Positions 31,911 through 40,276 of a DNA stretch of 40,401 nucleotides are shown here, in pieces; positions within the stretch are counted from its first letter, which is position 1; every line of letters starts with the position of its first letter. The DNA is taken from NCBI GenBank assembly GCA_946406665.1, contig CAMJLE010000005.1, positions 1 to 40,401 on the forward strand, written 5' to 3'. Origin of the DNA: an uncultured Candidatus Saccharibacteria bacterium (GTDB lineage Bacteria > Patescibacteriota > Saccharimonadia > Saccharimonadales > Saccharimonadaceae). Both the position numbers and the translations under genes were made by a program. Below the pieces are notes generated by a model. The model ran no database searches and was not told the origin of the DNA. It saw nothing but the letters and a program-made list of their open reading frames with translations.

Positions 31911-32635
31911 ATGGCTAAAAAGGATTTAAACTTTCTATGCTCTGCCCCGATAGCACATCGGGGCTTGCATGGCTTAGGAGTTCCGGAGAACTCTTTGGCT
32001 GCATTCGGCGCGGCTGTCGCGCATGGCTATATTATAGAATTGGATGTACATCTATTATCCGATGGAGAGATTGCCGTTTTTCATGACGATAATTTGGATC
32101 GGATGTGCGATGCTCTCGTGGAGATAGAGAGCTTGACTAAGCCGTCTATCTCGAAATACCGATTAGCTAATACTCGCGAACATATTCCGCTATTAAAGGA
32201 TGTACTGAGTCTAATTGATGGTGCCGTTCCGCTCATAATTGAATTGAAGGGGGCGGGGGTTGGTTCTAAGTTTGTGGATGCCCTTTGGGGAGTGCTTGAG
32301 GATTATTGCGGAGAGTATGCGCTAAAGAGCTTTAATCCGCTAATCGTGCATAATTTAAGGCGACGTTTTCGCTCCGCTCCGGTGGCCAGCTGTTCTCGAG
32401 CTCGATGTTTGGCGATTTACCTAGATTGACCGGTTGGATGTTTCGGCGAGTGGTTTATTCGTCGCTTCGACGGTGTGATTTTATTTCGGTGAGCTATAAG
32501 GATTTGAATTTGCCAATAATTGCTTCTTTGCGCAGGTGCGGAAAGTTAGTGTTGGCATGGACTATTCGCAGTGAGAGCGCTCGTCGTAGTGCACTCAAGA
32601 AATCTGACAACTGTATTTGCGAAAAGATTATATAA
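31911..32635 (+). pseudogene. Glycerophosphodiester phosphodiesterase, frameshifted
   Basis: The first frame (31911-32429) carries the GDPD motifs: IAHRGLHG, PENSLAAF, IIELDVHLLSDG, VFHDDNLDRM, IIELKGAG and LKSFNP. Near 32375-32390 the frame breaks, and the downstream frame continues as GQLFSSSMFGDLPRLTGW and ISVSYKDLNLP to a stop at 32635, including the late WTIR strand. A single-base loss around CTCCGGTGGCC explains it. The complete enzyme would hydrolyse deacylated phospholipid diesters to glycerol 3-phosphate, linking to gpsA. It could also be a sequencing error. Confidence 0.8.
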
Positions 32636-32647
32636 GCAGGTGAGTAG

Positions 32648-35600
32648 CTAAGGCGTGGTATTCTGTCTAGGAATTCCAAGCGCATCTCTCGTGCGTCCGC
32701 TTGCATTTGCTAGCATTTGTGCATTTTGCGGAGTTTGAGCTTCCGCTATCTGACGACCGAGAACCGTTTGAATATTTGTGCCATGCTTATGCAACATACT
32801 ATCCATAGCATGTAGCAGGTCGGCGTTCATTCCGAGGACTTGGGATGTTGACATGCTTTGTATACCATAGTTGTTTTGTGGATCATTTGGTATCCCTCTT
32901 GATACTGCGAAATCAATTACGCGAGTACCCATATTTCCTCCAAAACCTTGAGCATATAGAGAGTTCGCTTGGGCATCCGGGTGCATTTGTGCTATATCGG
33001 GATGGAGAGCTGCGTATTCAAGATAGTCTCTATTCGCATCGTCTAGAGCGTTATTGCCCAGGGCTTGTATTCTAGCTTTCATGCCATAATCGCTTTGGTC
33101 TGCTCTAAATGCGTCCAGCGAGCGTGGTCTGTGGTTGAGGTCTTTAGCATATACGTTAAGCACCGGATTTCCTGGTAATTGTGCGAGGCTGCTTGATAGC
33201 CGGTTGATGTCCCTGGCATTATCTCCGAATCCGGCCATTGTGCTTAGTGTGGCAACTTCGTCTATTGCGTGACCAGTGTTAATCTGTGCAATTCTATTTA
33301 TTCCCGCAATAGCTAAATTCATATCTGGCCGACCCGAATTAATCATTGCCTCCATTTGCCCATGTACTTGTTTCTCGCTCATTGTAGAAAAACTGTCTTC
33401 GTATAGTTTTAATCGTTCTGCATCGTCCGACGCGGCGGTTCTGACGGTACTGTTGTAGTGCGCTCGCTCGGCTGCGGTAAGATTCGCTATCCCTCTTCTG
33501 TTTACTCTGTCTTGTAGGCCATTACCATATTGTCCGTTAGTTATAAATCTTACGAGGCGATCTCGTGTTCTTGTACCGTTAAGCTCGTTTCTGGCGTTAT
33601 TTGCGATACGTTCGTTGTTTTCAGCTTCACGCCCTTCTCTGCGCCTATTACGGTAGTCGGTAAGCCAGCTATGTTCGAGGCGATCGTTGGCATGTGCGCG
33701 AGCGGTTCGGTTCATGTTGCCTCGTATGCTATCAAGCTTATCGCCGAGGCCGCCTATGCTGTTCATGCCTTTGCGGATCATGCTAGGAATGAAGAAGATT
33801 GGTGCAATAGAGACAGCTGCCGCCGAGAGTGTCATGCCAAGGCTGGAGAGCGGCCTTTCGCCATTACCAGTTTCAGCAATAATTAGTATTTTCGAAACAA
33901 AGTCGCCACCGTAAACTAGTGCCGAACAGATTGGATAGGCGATTAACATGCCTTTGAAAGCTTCGTACCATTTGTCGAAAATCGATTTTTTGGTATTTGG
34001 TAGAATATATGCAGCGAACGCTAGCGGCGATACCACAACGAGGATTACCGCAATGGCCTGACGGAGTGAGAGCATAATAAATAGGAATAGCACGCCAATA
34101 ACTATTGATACTAATGCGACGAGCGCTGGGATGATGATTGCGGGTCCGGCCGCATGGAAGGCGCCAATTCCTAGCACGCTTGCGATACCGACTATCATTA
34201 GTATGCCTGAATCGAACTTGTTTGATACCGGCGGAGCCATAGAGGGGTTTAGGTTGACGGTTACACGAGAAAGCGAGTCACCGATGGTTCCGGCCATGTT
34301 TTCAAACAGACCTTTGACTGCTCGGCCGAGAATATTCGACACGTCGACTGAAAGTTGGCAAATAATATATGATACGTTAATTAGAACTGCACCAATAATT
34401 AGCTTTGGTAATATTTTTTTGATTCCATAGTTATCGATGCCTACGCCCGTTAATTGCGAGAAAATGACAAATAGAAATATGATAACGAAGGCTAGATTTG
34501 CAAAACCCTGGAATACACCCCAGATACTCCTAACTGCGGCACCACCCTCGCTATTTGTATCGAATAGCACCGCATCTATACTTAGATATGGCTCAATGAG
34601 GCCTGAGTAAGTTTTCTCTACCATCGCCGAAGACACGTCGATTATAGGACAGAGGAGCCAACCCATGGCGCCAGCATTAGTGTGGCAGTCTGGTGCTCGT
34701 TCGGACGAATCAGAGTCGCCGTCAGTAACACTAGAGCCGGATGGGTCGTCGAGCTCTGTTATCTTTAAGCTCTTGAAGTATTCTATGAGTTGGCTAAAGG
34801 TCATATTGTGCGGCTCAGTAAATACGCCGCCACTATTTGTACTAAGTCCGTTAACGTTACCTCCATTTTCACCTCTAGCCCTATACGACGTTACGAAGCA
34901 ATTTTCCGTAACGCTAGTTTCACCGGTCTTGAACCATTTTATAGGCCCTTTATAGCCGTTTGCTAATGCGGCGCTCTGATCCATTTCGGAACAGTCTACT
35001 ACGCCTTGATAGATATCGGTCAGATAGTACATATACAGGTGTACCTGTTCTTGTGCGGTAATCTGAAGCGCCGAGTCGACTTTTCCCTTATCTATGCCTA
35101 GTAGTGCGGCCGCGGTTCTTTTGCCGTCTGTATCGTCTAATTTGTAGCTGCCGATGTCGTTGGGCGTCTCTTTGATTTTCGTATAAATTACTTTAGTGTC
35201 AATCCATTGCGGGTTGTTATATGTACCCGGCGTATAGTGGGTGTAGTTGAATATTTTGTTTTTAGCGAATGCGTCATCAATTTTGCTTTTAAATGATTCC
35301 CAACTGACGTTATTGTATGGGACGGTTTCATATGTATATTGCACGCCTTGATATTCGTTTCTTTTTGTTAATGCAATTTTTACTGCTTTCGCCGTTTTAT
35401 CTACATACATTGCGCCGCCGAAGCCGGTGAAGCCGAGACCATAGCCGCTTTTGCCACCATTATTAATCATAGTGACGGTTCCGGTAATTTTGCCGTTCTC
35501 GATTTTATCTGCGCATAATGGGTTCGTAATGACGTCTTCATCCTTTGAGGGGGTACCTCTACTGCTAGAGATTTGGTCGTTGTATGTATATTTCTTGTAT

Positions 35601-36085
35601 AGGCCATAGACGCATTTGCCATTTTCTGGTGAAGCATTTGCGACAAATTTATATCCAGCATATTGAGTCAAGAAGCTGCCCGCTGAACTGTCAGAACCGC
35701 TGGCTGGTACTGGATGTCCAGTTATATCGAAAGCGCTTTTAATTGAGCTGCTTGTACCCGATCCGCCTTCGATAACCTGTTTACAATTGACGGATTCTTT
35801 TACGTATGAAGAAAATTTCATGCCCGATGGGATTGCGAATGGGCCTACATTTCCACCTTTTGATGCGACAAGTGAGCTTGCGCCCTGGAATTCGCCGATA
35901 GCTTCAAAGCCGTCAGTTACGGCTCCTTTTTGGTAACACTGCACGAGAGCTCGCACCAATGAGCGTTTAAGTATGCTATTTGTGTCGTATACGGCATATG
36001 TATTGGCTCCTAGCACAAATACTGTACATATAGCGAGCGTAGCTACGATTAGGGTTCTGGCTATTTTATTCTTTAATTTGTTCAT
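32648..36085 (-). CDS. VirB6/TrbL-like type IV secretion membrane protein
   Basis: 1145 aa. An N-terminal signal segment (MNKLKNKIARTLIVATLAIC) is followed by an extracellular domain of about 450 residues with several Cys, Gly/Ser-rich parts and aromatic repeats. GWLLCPIIDVSSAMVEKTY introduces a block of about seven membrane helices (about 515-770), with LFVIFSQLTG and ISYIICQLSVDVSNILG-type stretches. A long polar Arg/Asn-rich cytoplasmic tail (770-1145) follows. This arrangement is the CPR-type VirB6/TrbL protein of DNA or protein transfer machines. The start at 36085 is preferred for GGAG 5 nt upstream and the 20-nt overlap with the preceding gene. Confidence 0.82.
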   Translation of the reverse strand: MNKLKNKIARTLIVATLAICTVFVLGANTYAVYDTNSILKRSLVRALVQCYQKGAVTDGFEAIGEFQGASSLVASKGGNVGPFAIPSGMKFSSYVKESVNCKQVIEGGSGTSSSIKSAFDITGHPVPASGSDSSAGSFLTQYAGYKFVANASPENGKCVYGLYKKYTYNDQISSSRGTPSKDEDVITNPLCADKIENGKITGTVTMINNGGKSGYGLGFTGFGGAMYVDKTAKAVKIALTKRNEYQGVQYTYETVPYNNVSWESFKSKIDDAFAKNKIFNYTHYTPGTYNNPQWIDTKVIYTKIKETPNDIGSYKLDDTDGKRTAAALLGIDKGKVDSALQITAQEQVHLYMYYLTDIYQGVVDCSEMDQSAALANGYKGPIKWFKTGETSVTENCFVTSYRARGENGGNVNGLSTNSGGVFTEPHNMTFSQLIEYFKSLKITELDDPSGSSVTDGDSDSSERAPDCHTNAGAMGWLLCPIIDVSSAMVEKTYSGLIEPYLSIDAVLFDTNSEGGAAVRSIWGVFQGFANLAFVIIFLFVIFSQLTGVGIDNYGIKKILPKLIIGAVLINVSYIICQLSVDVSNILGRAVKGLFENMAGTIGDSLSRVTVNLNPSMAPPVSNKFDSGILMIVGIASVLGIGAFHAAGPAIIIPALVALVSIVIGVLFLFIMLSLRQAIAVILVVVSPLAFAAYILPNTKKSIFDKWYEAFKGMLIAYPICSALVYGGDFVSKILIIAETGNGERPLSSLGMTLSAAAVSIAPIFFIPSMIRKGMNSIGGLGDKLDSIRGNMNRTARAHANDRLEHSWLTDYRNRRREGREAENNERIANNARNELNGTRTRDRLVRFITNGQYGNGLQDRVNRRGIANLTAAERAHYNSTVRTAASDDAERLKLYEDSFSTMSEKQVHGQMEAMINSGRPDMNLAIAGINRIAQINTGHAIDEVATLSTMAGFGDNARDINRLSSSLAQLPGNPVLNVYAKDLNHRPRSLDAFRADQSDYGMKARIQALGNNALDDANRDYLEYAALHPDIAQMHPDAQANSLYAQGFGGNMGTRVIDFAVSRGIPNDPQNNYGIQSMSTSQVLGMNADLLHAMDSMLHKHGTNIQTVLGRQIAEAQTPQNAQMLANASGRTRDALGIPRQNTTP

Positions 36086-37166
36086 ATATACTCCATATTT
36101 GCTCGTATACACATTCATTTGCATACATCATGACGAGACGTTTTCGCTCGAGAGCGTCATCTTTTGCACTAACTATTCTTCTGAAAGTAGCGTCGCTTTC
36201 AAATTTCTCATAGCAGACGCCGTTTAGGATGTCGTTGCTATTGTTGCAATTGTTACTCGTGTAATACTTTAGGATATCAATTAACGATTCGTAGTACGTC
36301 ATGGCATCGCCGATATAGGTCGACGAGTAATCTTCGGTTTCGTATTCGGAGTAAAAAGTTTTAACTTTTTGCATTGCCGCTTCTTCCCCGTTGGCAAGAT
36401 ATACTTTTGCTAATTCTTTTTCGGAGTAATCGCCGTGAATTGCATGCGAGTAAGATAATGAGAAGTTTGCACTGTAAACAGTGATTTTTGTGCGGTTTTC
36501 GTCGTCTTCCGTGTATAACTCATTCACTTTTTCCTTTACCTTTTTGTATTTTTCGTCTGCTTTTCTGTAAAAAGCGGCCAATTCTTTTGCGTCGCCTCTT
36601 CTGTAGATAGCAATCAAATTATAGTTTTTCCCGGGATCATATTCCCCGATTTCGTCGGTTGATTCTGTGCCGTTTAGTACGTAGTTTGCATATTCGTTGA
36701 AGACAACTCTGATTTCTTTATTGTTGGCGGACAGCTTTTGATTAAGGATGCTGTTGGATATGAATGGAATAACGACTAAAACAATGATTGCAATAATTGC
36801 GATTACGCCTATTACGAGTCCGATGGTGAAAAATAGTTTCCGATTGCGACGTTTTGTTTGTTCATTGGATGCTTTTGCAGTTGCGATGGCGTTGTTGAAG
36901 AAATCAGGAACTTTCGAGTTGTCTTGCTTGAGGTCCTGCGTCGCGTTGAATGTATTACTGCTACGATTGGTGGATACATTAGGCGTGAGTGGTGCAGCTT
37001 GGGGCAATACTGGGGTGTTGTCTTCGAGGCTATTGTCTATCGATTCATTAAAGCTCGGTTCGGGGTCACTTAAAATTGCGGCATTCGAAGTTACAGGCGT
37101 TTCGACCTGTGTGTTCTCCTGTTGATTGTCATGAGGAATAGTTATGCCGACCCCATCTTCGTTCAT
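36066..37166 (-). CDS. Single-TM hypothetical protein upstream of VirB6-like gene
   Basis: 366 aa. A disordered, Asn/Thr/Pro-rich cytoplasmic N-terminus (1-105) is followed by a KRRNRK stop-transfer and one long hydrophobic helix (LFFTIGLVIGVIAIIAIIVLVVIPFI), then a mostly helical extracellular domain (about 140-366) with CNNSND and GVCYEKF cysteines. No family recognised. The 20-nt overlap with the VirB6-like gene implies coupled translation, so it probably works in the same envelope complex. TGCTAAAAT lies 7 nt before the ATG, a leaderless start. Confidence 0.75.
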   Translation of the reverse strand: MNEDGVGITIPHDNQQENTQVETPVTSNAAILSDPEPSFNESIDNSLEDNTPVLPQAAPLTPNVSTNRSSNTFNATQDLKQDNSKVPDFFNNAIATAKASNEQTKRRNRKLFFTIGLVIGVIAIIAIIVLVVIPFISNSILNQKLSANNKEIRVVFNEYANYVLNGTESTDEIGEYDPGKNYNLIAIYRRGDAKELAAFYRKADEKYKKVKEKVNELYTEDDENRTKITVYSANFSLSYSHAIHGDYSEKELAKVYLANGEEAAMQKVKTFYSEYETEDYSSTYIGDAMTYYESLIDILKYYTSNNCNNSNDILNGVCYEKFESDATFRRIVSAKDDALERKRLVMMYANECVYEQIWSIYEQIKE

Positions 37167-37173
37167 ACTTACT

Positions 37174-37182
37174 ATTTTAGCA
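37174..37182 (-). promoter_or_regulatory. Promoter of the VirB6-like operon
   Basis: Extended -10 TGCTAAAAT on the minus strand; TAAAAT (37174-37179) ends 7 nt before ATG 37166. Confidence 0.65.
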
Positions 37183-37210
37183 TAAACGAAATGGCTAAAA
37201 CAATGATAAT

Positions 37211-37792
37211 TCAGATATTTTTTCGGGTCACGAGTAGGCCGGAGATGTCCGCAAAGCTAAAAGCAATTAGCATGACGCCGAGTATTTGCAGGAAGATGTC
37301 TGGGATTAATATTTTCCCAAGTACGCAGAGTACTCCGCAGACTAAGCTAATGCAGGATAATATTAGTGGTAATTTGGCAAGCCCCTTATTGATACTGCGT
37401 AATTTGAGCGCATCTTGTAGGCGGAACATGCTTTCGATAATTATAAAAATGCCGACTACGAACGAGATAAGTTCTTTAATAAAATCAGTTTGAGAAATCA
37501 GGAAGACCCCAGCAATTACCATGGCGATACCCGTAATGAGTTTTGCTATCTCGGAGGCCTTCTTTTCTGAGCGGTAAAAAGCGATGAAATTATAGGTGGC
37601 GTAGAGGATAAATATGCCGCCGATAACGAATGAGATTCCTTTGACGACTTTGTCTGCCCAGATTAGAAGACAGACGCCGAGGGCTAGCATGATAATGTCC
37701 ACAAGTGCTGAGGCTAGTAGCTTCTTCGTATTTTTGGGTTGCTGGTTTATTATTTGGCCTTCTATGATATCGGTGTTCTTATTCTCTGCCAT
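37211..37792 (-). CDS. DUF308/HdeD-like membrane protein
   Basis: 193 aa, six hydrophobic segments in two similar halves, with the repeated pattern of a helix followed by GGIFILYATYNFI / VGIFIIIESMFRL. This matches the DUF308 (HdeD) fold. The function of the family is poorly known; HdeD is linked to acid resistance in enterics. A leaderless start follows TATAAT (37799-37804) by 6 nt. It lies immediately downstream of the CYTH gene and may be read through from it. Confidence 0.8.
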   Translation of the reverse strand: MAENKNTDIIEGQIINQQPKNTKKLLASALVDIIMLALGVCLLIWADKVVKGISFVIGGIFILYATYNFIAFYRSEKKASEIAKLITGIAMVIAGVFLISQTDFIKELISFVVGIFIIIESMFRLQDALKLRSINKGLAKLPLILSCISLVCGVLCVLGKILIPDIFLQILGVMLIAFSFADISGLLVTRKNI

Positions 37793-37798
37793 ATAAGT

Positions 37799-37804
37799 AT
37801 TATA
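37799..37804 (-). promoter_or_regulatory. -10 box of the DUF308-like gene
   Basis: TATAAT on the minus strand, 6 nt before ATG 37792, overlapping the gap after the CYTH stop. Confidence 0.55.
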
Positions 37805-38383
37805 TTATTGTTTACGACGTTTTTCGAGCCATTCTGGAATGTCGGTGAATTTGATTTCGGGCATATAGTTAATGTCATCTTCTGAAACGTCAAACACTTG
37901 TTGGTAGGCAATTCCGACTGAGCCATACTCGGCATCGGGCATTTTTAATCCCAATTCGCTAGCCAGCTTTTCGACGGCCTCGGCCGATTTTCCTTCTATT
38001 TCTATAAAAGGCGGTATCCATGGCCACGTATCGATATCGATTTCTACGCCGTCTTTTATCCATGATTCGCGATATGTTTCTTGGAGCGCTTTGGGTGCAC
38101 CAGCTAACGACGTTAAAAATTCCACAGCATTATTATAATTATCTACCGTTAGGCAGATTTCTTTCATGCCGTCGATGCTGCGTTCGTCTTCGCGCTTGAA
38201 TGACATTGTGATTTTGTCGCCTTCGTTGCGCACGCGATAATAATTGCTTTTGCGTTTACCATCGAAAACAGCGCGATTCATAAGGCGTTCAGGAGCAACT
38301 AGTTCCGCGCCGATATTTTTGAGCAGCTTGCGTATATTTTCTTTGTCGATATTGAGAAATTTTGCTTCTATCTCTGCCTTCAT
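37805..38383 (-). CDS. CYTH-domain phosphatase-like protein
   Basis: 192 aa. The EIEAKF signature (the ExExK motif of CYTH enzymes) is at residues 3-8, followed by NYYRVRNEGDKITMSFKRE, EICLTV, YRESWIKDGVEIDIDTWPWIPPFIEIEG with paired acidic residues. CYTH proteins form a metal-binding tunnel for triphosphates (class IV adenylyl cyclase, thiamine-triphosphatase, tripolyphosphatase). The exact substrate is open. It follows corA with a 3-nt gap and has no SD of its own, so it is probably coupled. Confidence 0.88.
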   Translation of the reverse strand: MKAEIEAKFLNIDKENIRKLLKNIGAELVAPERLMNRAVFDGKRKSNYYRVRNEGDKITMSFKREDERSIDGMKEICLTVDNYNNAVEFLTSLAGAPKALQETYRESWIKDGVEIDIDTWPWIPPFIEIEGKSAEAVEKLASELGLKMPDAEYGSVGIAYQQVFDVSEDDINYMPEIKFTDIPEWLEKRRKQ

Positions 38384-38386
38384 GTT

Positions 38387-39319
38387 TTAGAGTAGTCCTT
38401 TCTTTTTTAATATAATTGCCGTGATAATTGAGACGGCGAAGGATCCGATTAAGATTATCCACGCCGCTGCCGGGCTCGTGCCGATAATACCGAGCTGAAC
38501 GTTCATGCCTAGAAAAGAAGAAATCATAGTCGGAATCGAAAGTACGATAGTGATGCCGGCAAGGAATTTCATATTATTATTTTGATTGTTGCTAACTATG
38601 GTCGCATAAGTTTCTGTCATAGATTGGACTATTTCCCGATAGATGCCGGCCATATCGATAGCTTGCCCAGTTTCGATAATGGCATCTTCTATCATATCCG
38701 AATCGCCATCGTAGAGCGGAAGAACGGAGCCTTTATTGATGCGCTCTAAGACTAGACTATTTTCTTTTAGCGATGTCGTGAAATATACGAGCGTCTTCTC
38801 GGTCATGAGCAGGTCGACTATGTCCTCGTTAGTGGTGGCTTTCTTGAGGGCATTTTCTTTATCTTCGATTGTATTGTAGATGGCGGTTAAGACTCGAAGA
38901 TATTCGGCTGCGGCGGCATTGATGATTTGGATGGCAAAGCGAGTCTTTTTGGCGGTATGGAAATCGGCAATATTATTTACGCGAAAATTATGTAAAATTT
39001 GTGTTTTGCGTGGAGAAATCGTGATAATATAGCTGTCTGATATGACGATGCCGATAGGATAGGTGACGTATTTTGAATTTTCATTGATTGCAGGTACGTC
39101 AATAACCACAAGGGTAGCATCCGAAGATGCTTCGATGCGTGGAAGTTCGTCGTCGTCGCGCATTTTAGTGACGAACACGGGATTGATATTGGTGCTTTTT
39201 AGGACTGTGGCAATTTCTTCGTCGGTCGGTGAGACCATATCTATCCAGCAGCCCTCTTCGATAATGTCGGTTCTGGAAATCTTTTGAGTTTCTGTGTCGG
39301 TTCTATAAAAACGTAGCAT
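38387..39319 (-). CDS. CorA-family divalent cation transporter
   Basis: 310 aa. A cytoplasmic alpha/beta N-terminal domain and long helices precede two C-terminal membrane helices (FLAGITIVLSIPTMISSFLGMNV and AAWIILIGSFAVSIITAIIL), with the GMN selectivity motif between them. The chain ends in KKKGLL, as usual for CorA. It is a pentameric Mg2+ (Co2+/Ni2+) channel. The usual YGMNF reads LGMNV. TGCTAAAAT (39347-39355) gives a leader of about 20 nt. Confidence 0.93.
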   Translation of the reverse strand: MLRFYRTDTETQKISRTDIIEEGCWIDMVSPTDEEIATVLKSTNINPVFVTKMRDDDELPRIEASSDATLVVIDVPAINENSKYVTYPIGIVISDSYIITISPRKTQILHNFRVNNIADFHTAKKTRFAIQIINAAAAEYLRVLTAIYNTIEDKENALKKATTNEDIVDLLMTEKTLVYFTTSLKENSLVLERINKGSVLPLYDGDSDMIEDAIIETGQAIDMAGIYREIVQSMTETYATIVSNNQNNNMKFLAGITIVLSIPTMISSFLGMNVQLGIIGTSPAAAWIILIGSFAVSIITAIILKKKGLL

Positions 39320-39346
39320 TAATGTAGGCCTGATTAGTTTAAGTAT

Positions 39347-39373
39347 ATTTTAGCATGTTCATGATGATACAAT
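39347..39373. promoter_or_regulatory. Divergent promoters of corA and hemolysin III gene
   Basis: Minus TGCTAAAAT (39347-39355) serves corA. Plus TGATACAAT (39365-39373) ends 6 nt before ATG 39380 and gives a leaderless start. Confidence 0.65.
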
Positions 39374-39379
39374 AGGCAT

Positions 39380-40057
39380 ATGAAGAAGCGTATACAATTA
39401 TTTAAATCGAAGCTTCCAGAATACGCAAAAAGCGAGGAATTATTTGGGATGGTGGCACATATTGTAGGCGCCGCTCTGAGTATTGCACTTTTGATTTTAT
39501 GTATTATTCGTGGCGCAGCAAAAGGAAGCGTTGCGGCTGTGTTGACTGGAATCGTATTCGGTGTTTGCATGGTGTTGCTATATGTAATTTCTGCTATATA
39601 CCATGGGCTATCACCGCGCGTGAAGGGTAAGGCGGTAATGCGTGTATTGGACCATTGCTCAGTATTTTTGCTAATTGCCGGTACGTATACGCCTGTCACT
39701 ATTTGCGCTTTAGCGAAAGCGGATCCTGCATTGGCCTGGGTAATATTCGGTGTCGTATGGGGGATGTCAGTAATTGGCATAGTATTGAATGTAATTGATG
39801 TAGATAAGTACTTTCCGTTTTCTATGGCCTGCTATATAGCTCTTGGTTGGTGTATTATTCTATCTCTTCCTCAATTAATGACAGTGCTGCCAATGATGGC
39901 GATTTCTCTGCTCTTTTGTGGAGGTGTGGCATATACGGCTGGGGCGGTTTTGTTCGGACTTGGGTCGAAACGGCGCTATGCGCATACGGTGTTTCATATG
40001 ATGGTGGTAATTGGTAGCGTATTCCATGGATTAATGGTCTTGCTGTTTGTTTTGTAG
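39380..40057 (+). CDS. Hemolysin III / PAQR family membrane protein
   Basis: 225 aa, about seven membrane helices. Conserved metal-site motifs are present: ELFGMVAHIVGA, SAIYHGL, LDHCSVFLLIAGTYTP (Asp-His) and FHMMVVIGSVFHGL (His-x-x-x-His type). Members belong to the YqfA/AdipoR superfamily of zinc-dependent integral hydrolases; the hemolysin name is historical. Divergent from corA. After the stop at 40057 the next genes are RNA. Confidence 0.92.
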   Translation: MKKRIQLFKSKLPEYAKSEELFGMVAHIVGAALSIALLILCIIRGAAKGSVAAVLTGIVFGVCMVLLYVISAIYHGLSPRVKGKAVMRVLDHCSVFLLIAGTYTPVTICALAKADPALAWVIFGVVWGMSVIGIVLNVIDVDKYFPFSMACYIALGWCIILSLPQLMTVLPMMAISLLFCGGVAYTAGAVLFGLGSKRRYAHTVFHMMVVIGSVFHGLMVLLFVL

Positions 40058-40085
40058 GGGATGCCTAAAAATTGTCCGAAATTTG

Positions 40086-40114
40086 TTGCATTTTTTATTT
40101 AGACGTGCTATTAT
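40086..40114 (+). promoter_or_regulatory. Candidate promoter upstream of the tRNA-Ala region
   Basis: TTGCAT (40086-40091), 17 nt, TATTAT (40109-40114) with TGC upstream. The predicted start is near 40121, the first base of a perfect hairpin. Confidence 0.55.
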
Positions 40115-40120
40115 GTGTGT

Positions 40121-40146
40121 GGGATAAGCGCCCCCCCGCTTATCCC
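40121..40146 (+). other. 10-bp hairpin with a C6 loop at a predicted transcript 5' end
   Basis: GGGATAAGCG (40121-40130) pairs exactly with CGCTTATCCC (40137-40146) around six C, followed by TTTATT. It could be a short terminated transcript, a 5' stabilising hairpin, or a terminator. The C-loop is complementary to the GGGGG at 40160-40164 and to the tRNA 5' end. Confidence 0.55.
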
Positions 40147-40174
40147 TTTATTGTTATATGGGGGTTTACAATTT

Positions 40175-40193
40175 GGGGCATTAGCTCAGTTGG
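40175..40193 (+). repeat. Direct tRNA-Ala 5' fragment
   Basis: GGGGCATTAGCTCAGTTGG is identical to the first 19 nt of the tRNA-Ala at 40277, then diverges. It has no 3' half. Confidence 0.85.
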
Positions 40194-40240
40194 ATGTTTG
40201 AGGCATTTATTGCCGAGTAAGTAATAATATCTGCGCCATG

Positions 40241-40268
40241 GGCGCTCTAGCCAACTAAGTGAATGCCT
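40241..40268 (-). repeat. Inverted tRNA-Ala 5'-half fragment
   Basis: On the minus strand AGGCATTCACTTAG is followed by TTGGCTAGAGCGCC, matching the acceptor and D-arm of tRNA-Ala. GGCGCTCTAGCCAACT (40241-40256) is an exact 16-nt complement of tRNA positions 40290-40305. Confidence 0.8.
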
Positions 40269-40276
40269 GTTAAGAT

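Noticed and set aside
40201-40268. A second functional tRNA on the minus strand
   Set aside because: The acceptor pairs and the D-arm resembles tRNA-Ala, but the anticodon arm closes on a 3-nt loop, there is no GTTCGA-type T-arm and no CCA end. I keep it as a tRNA-derived fragment.
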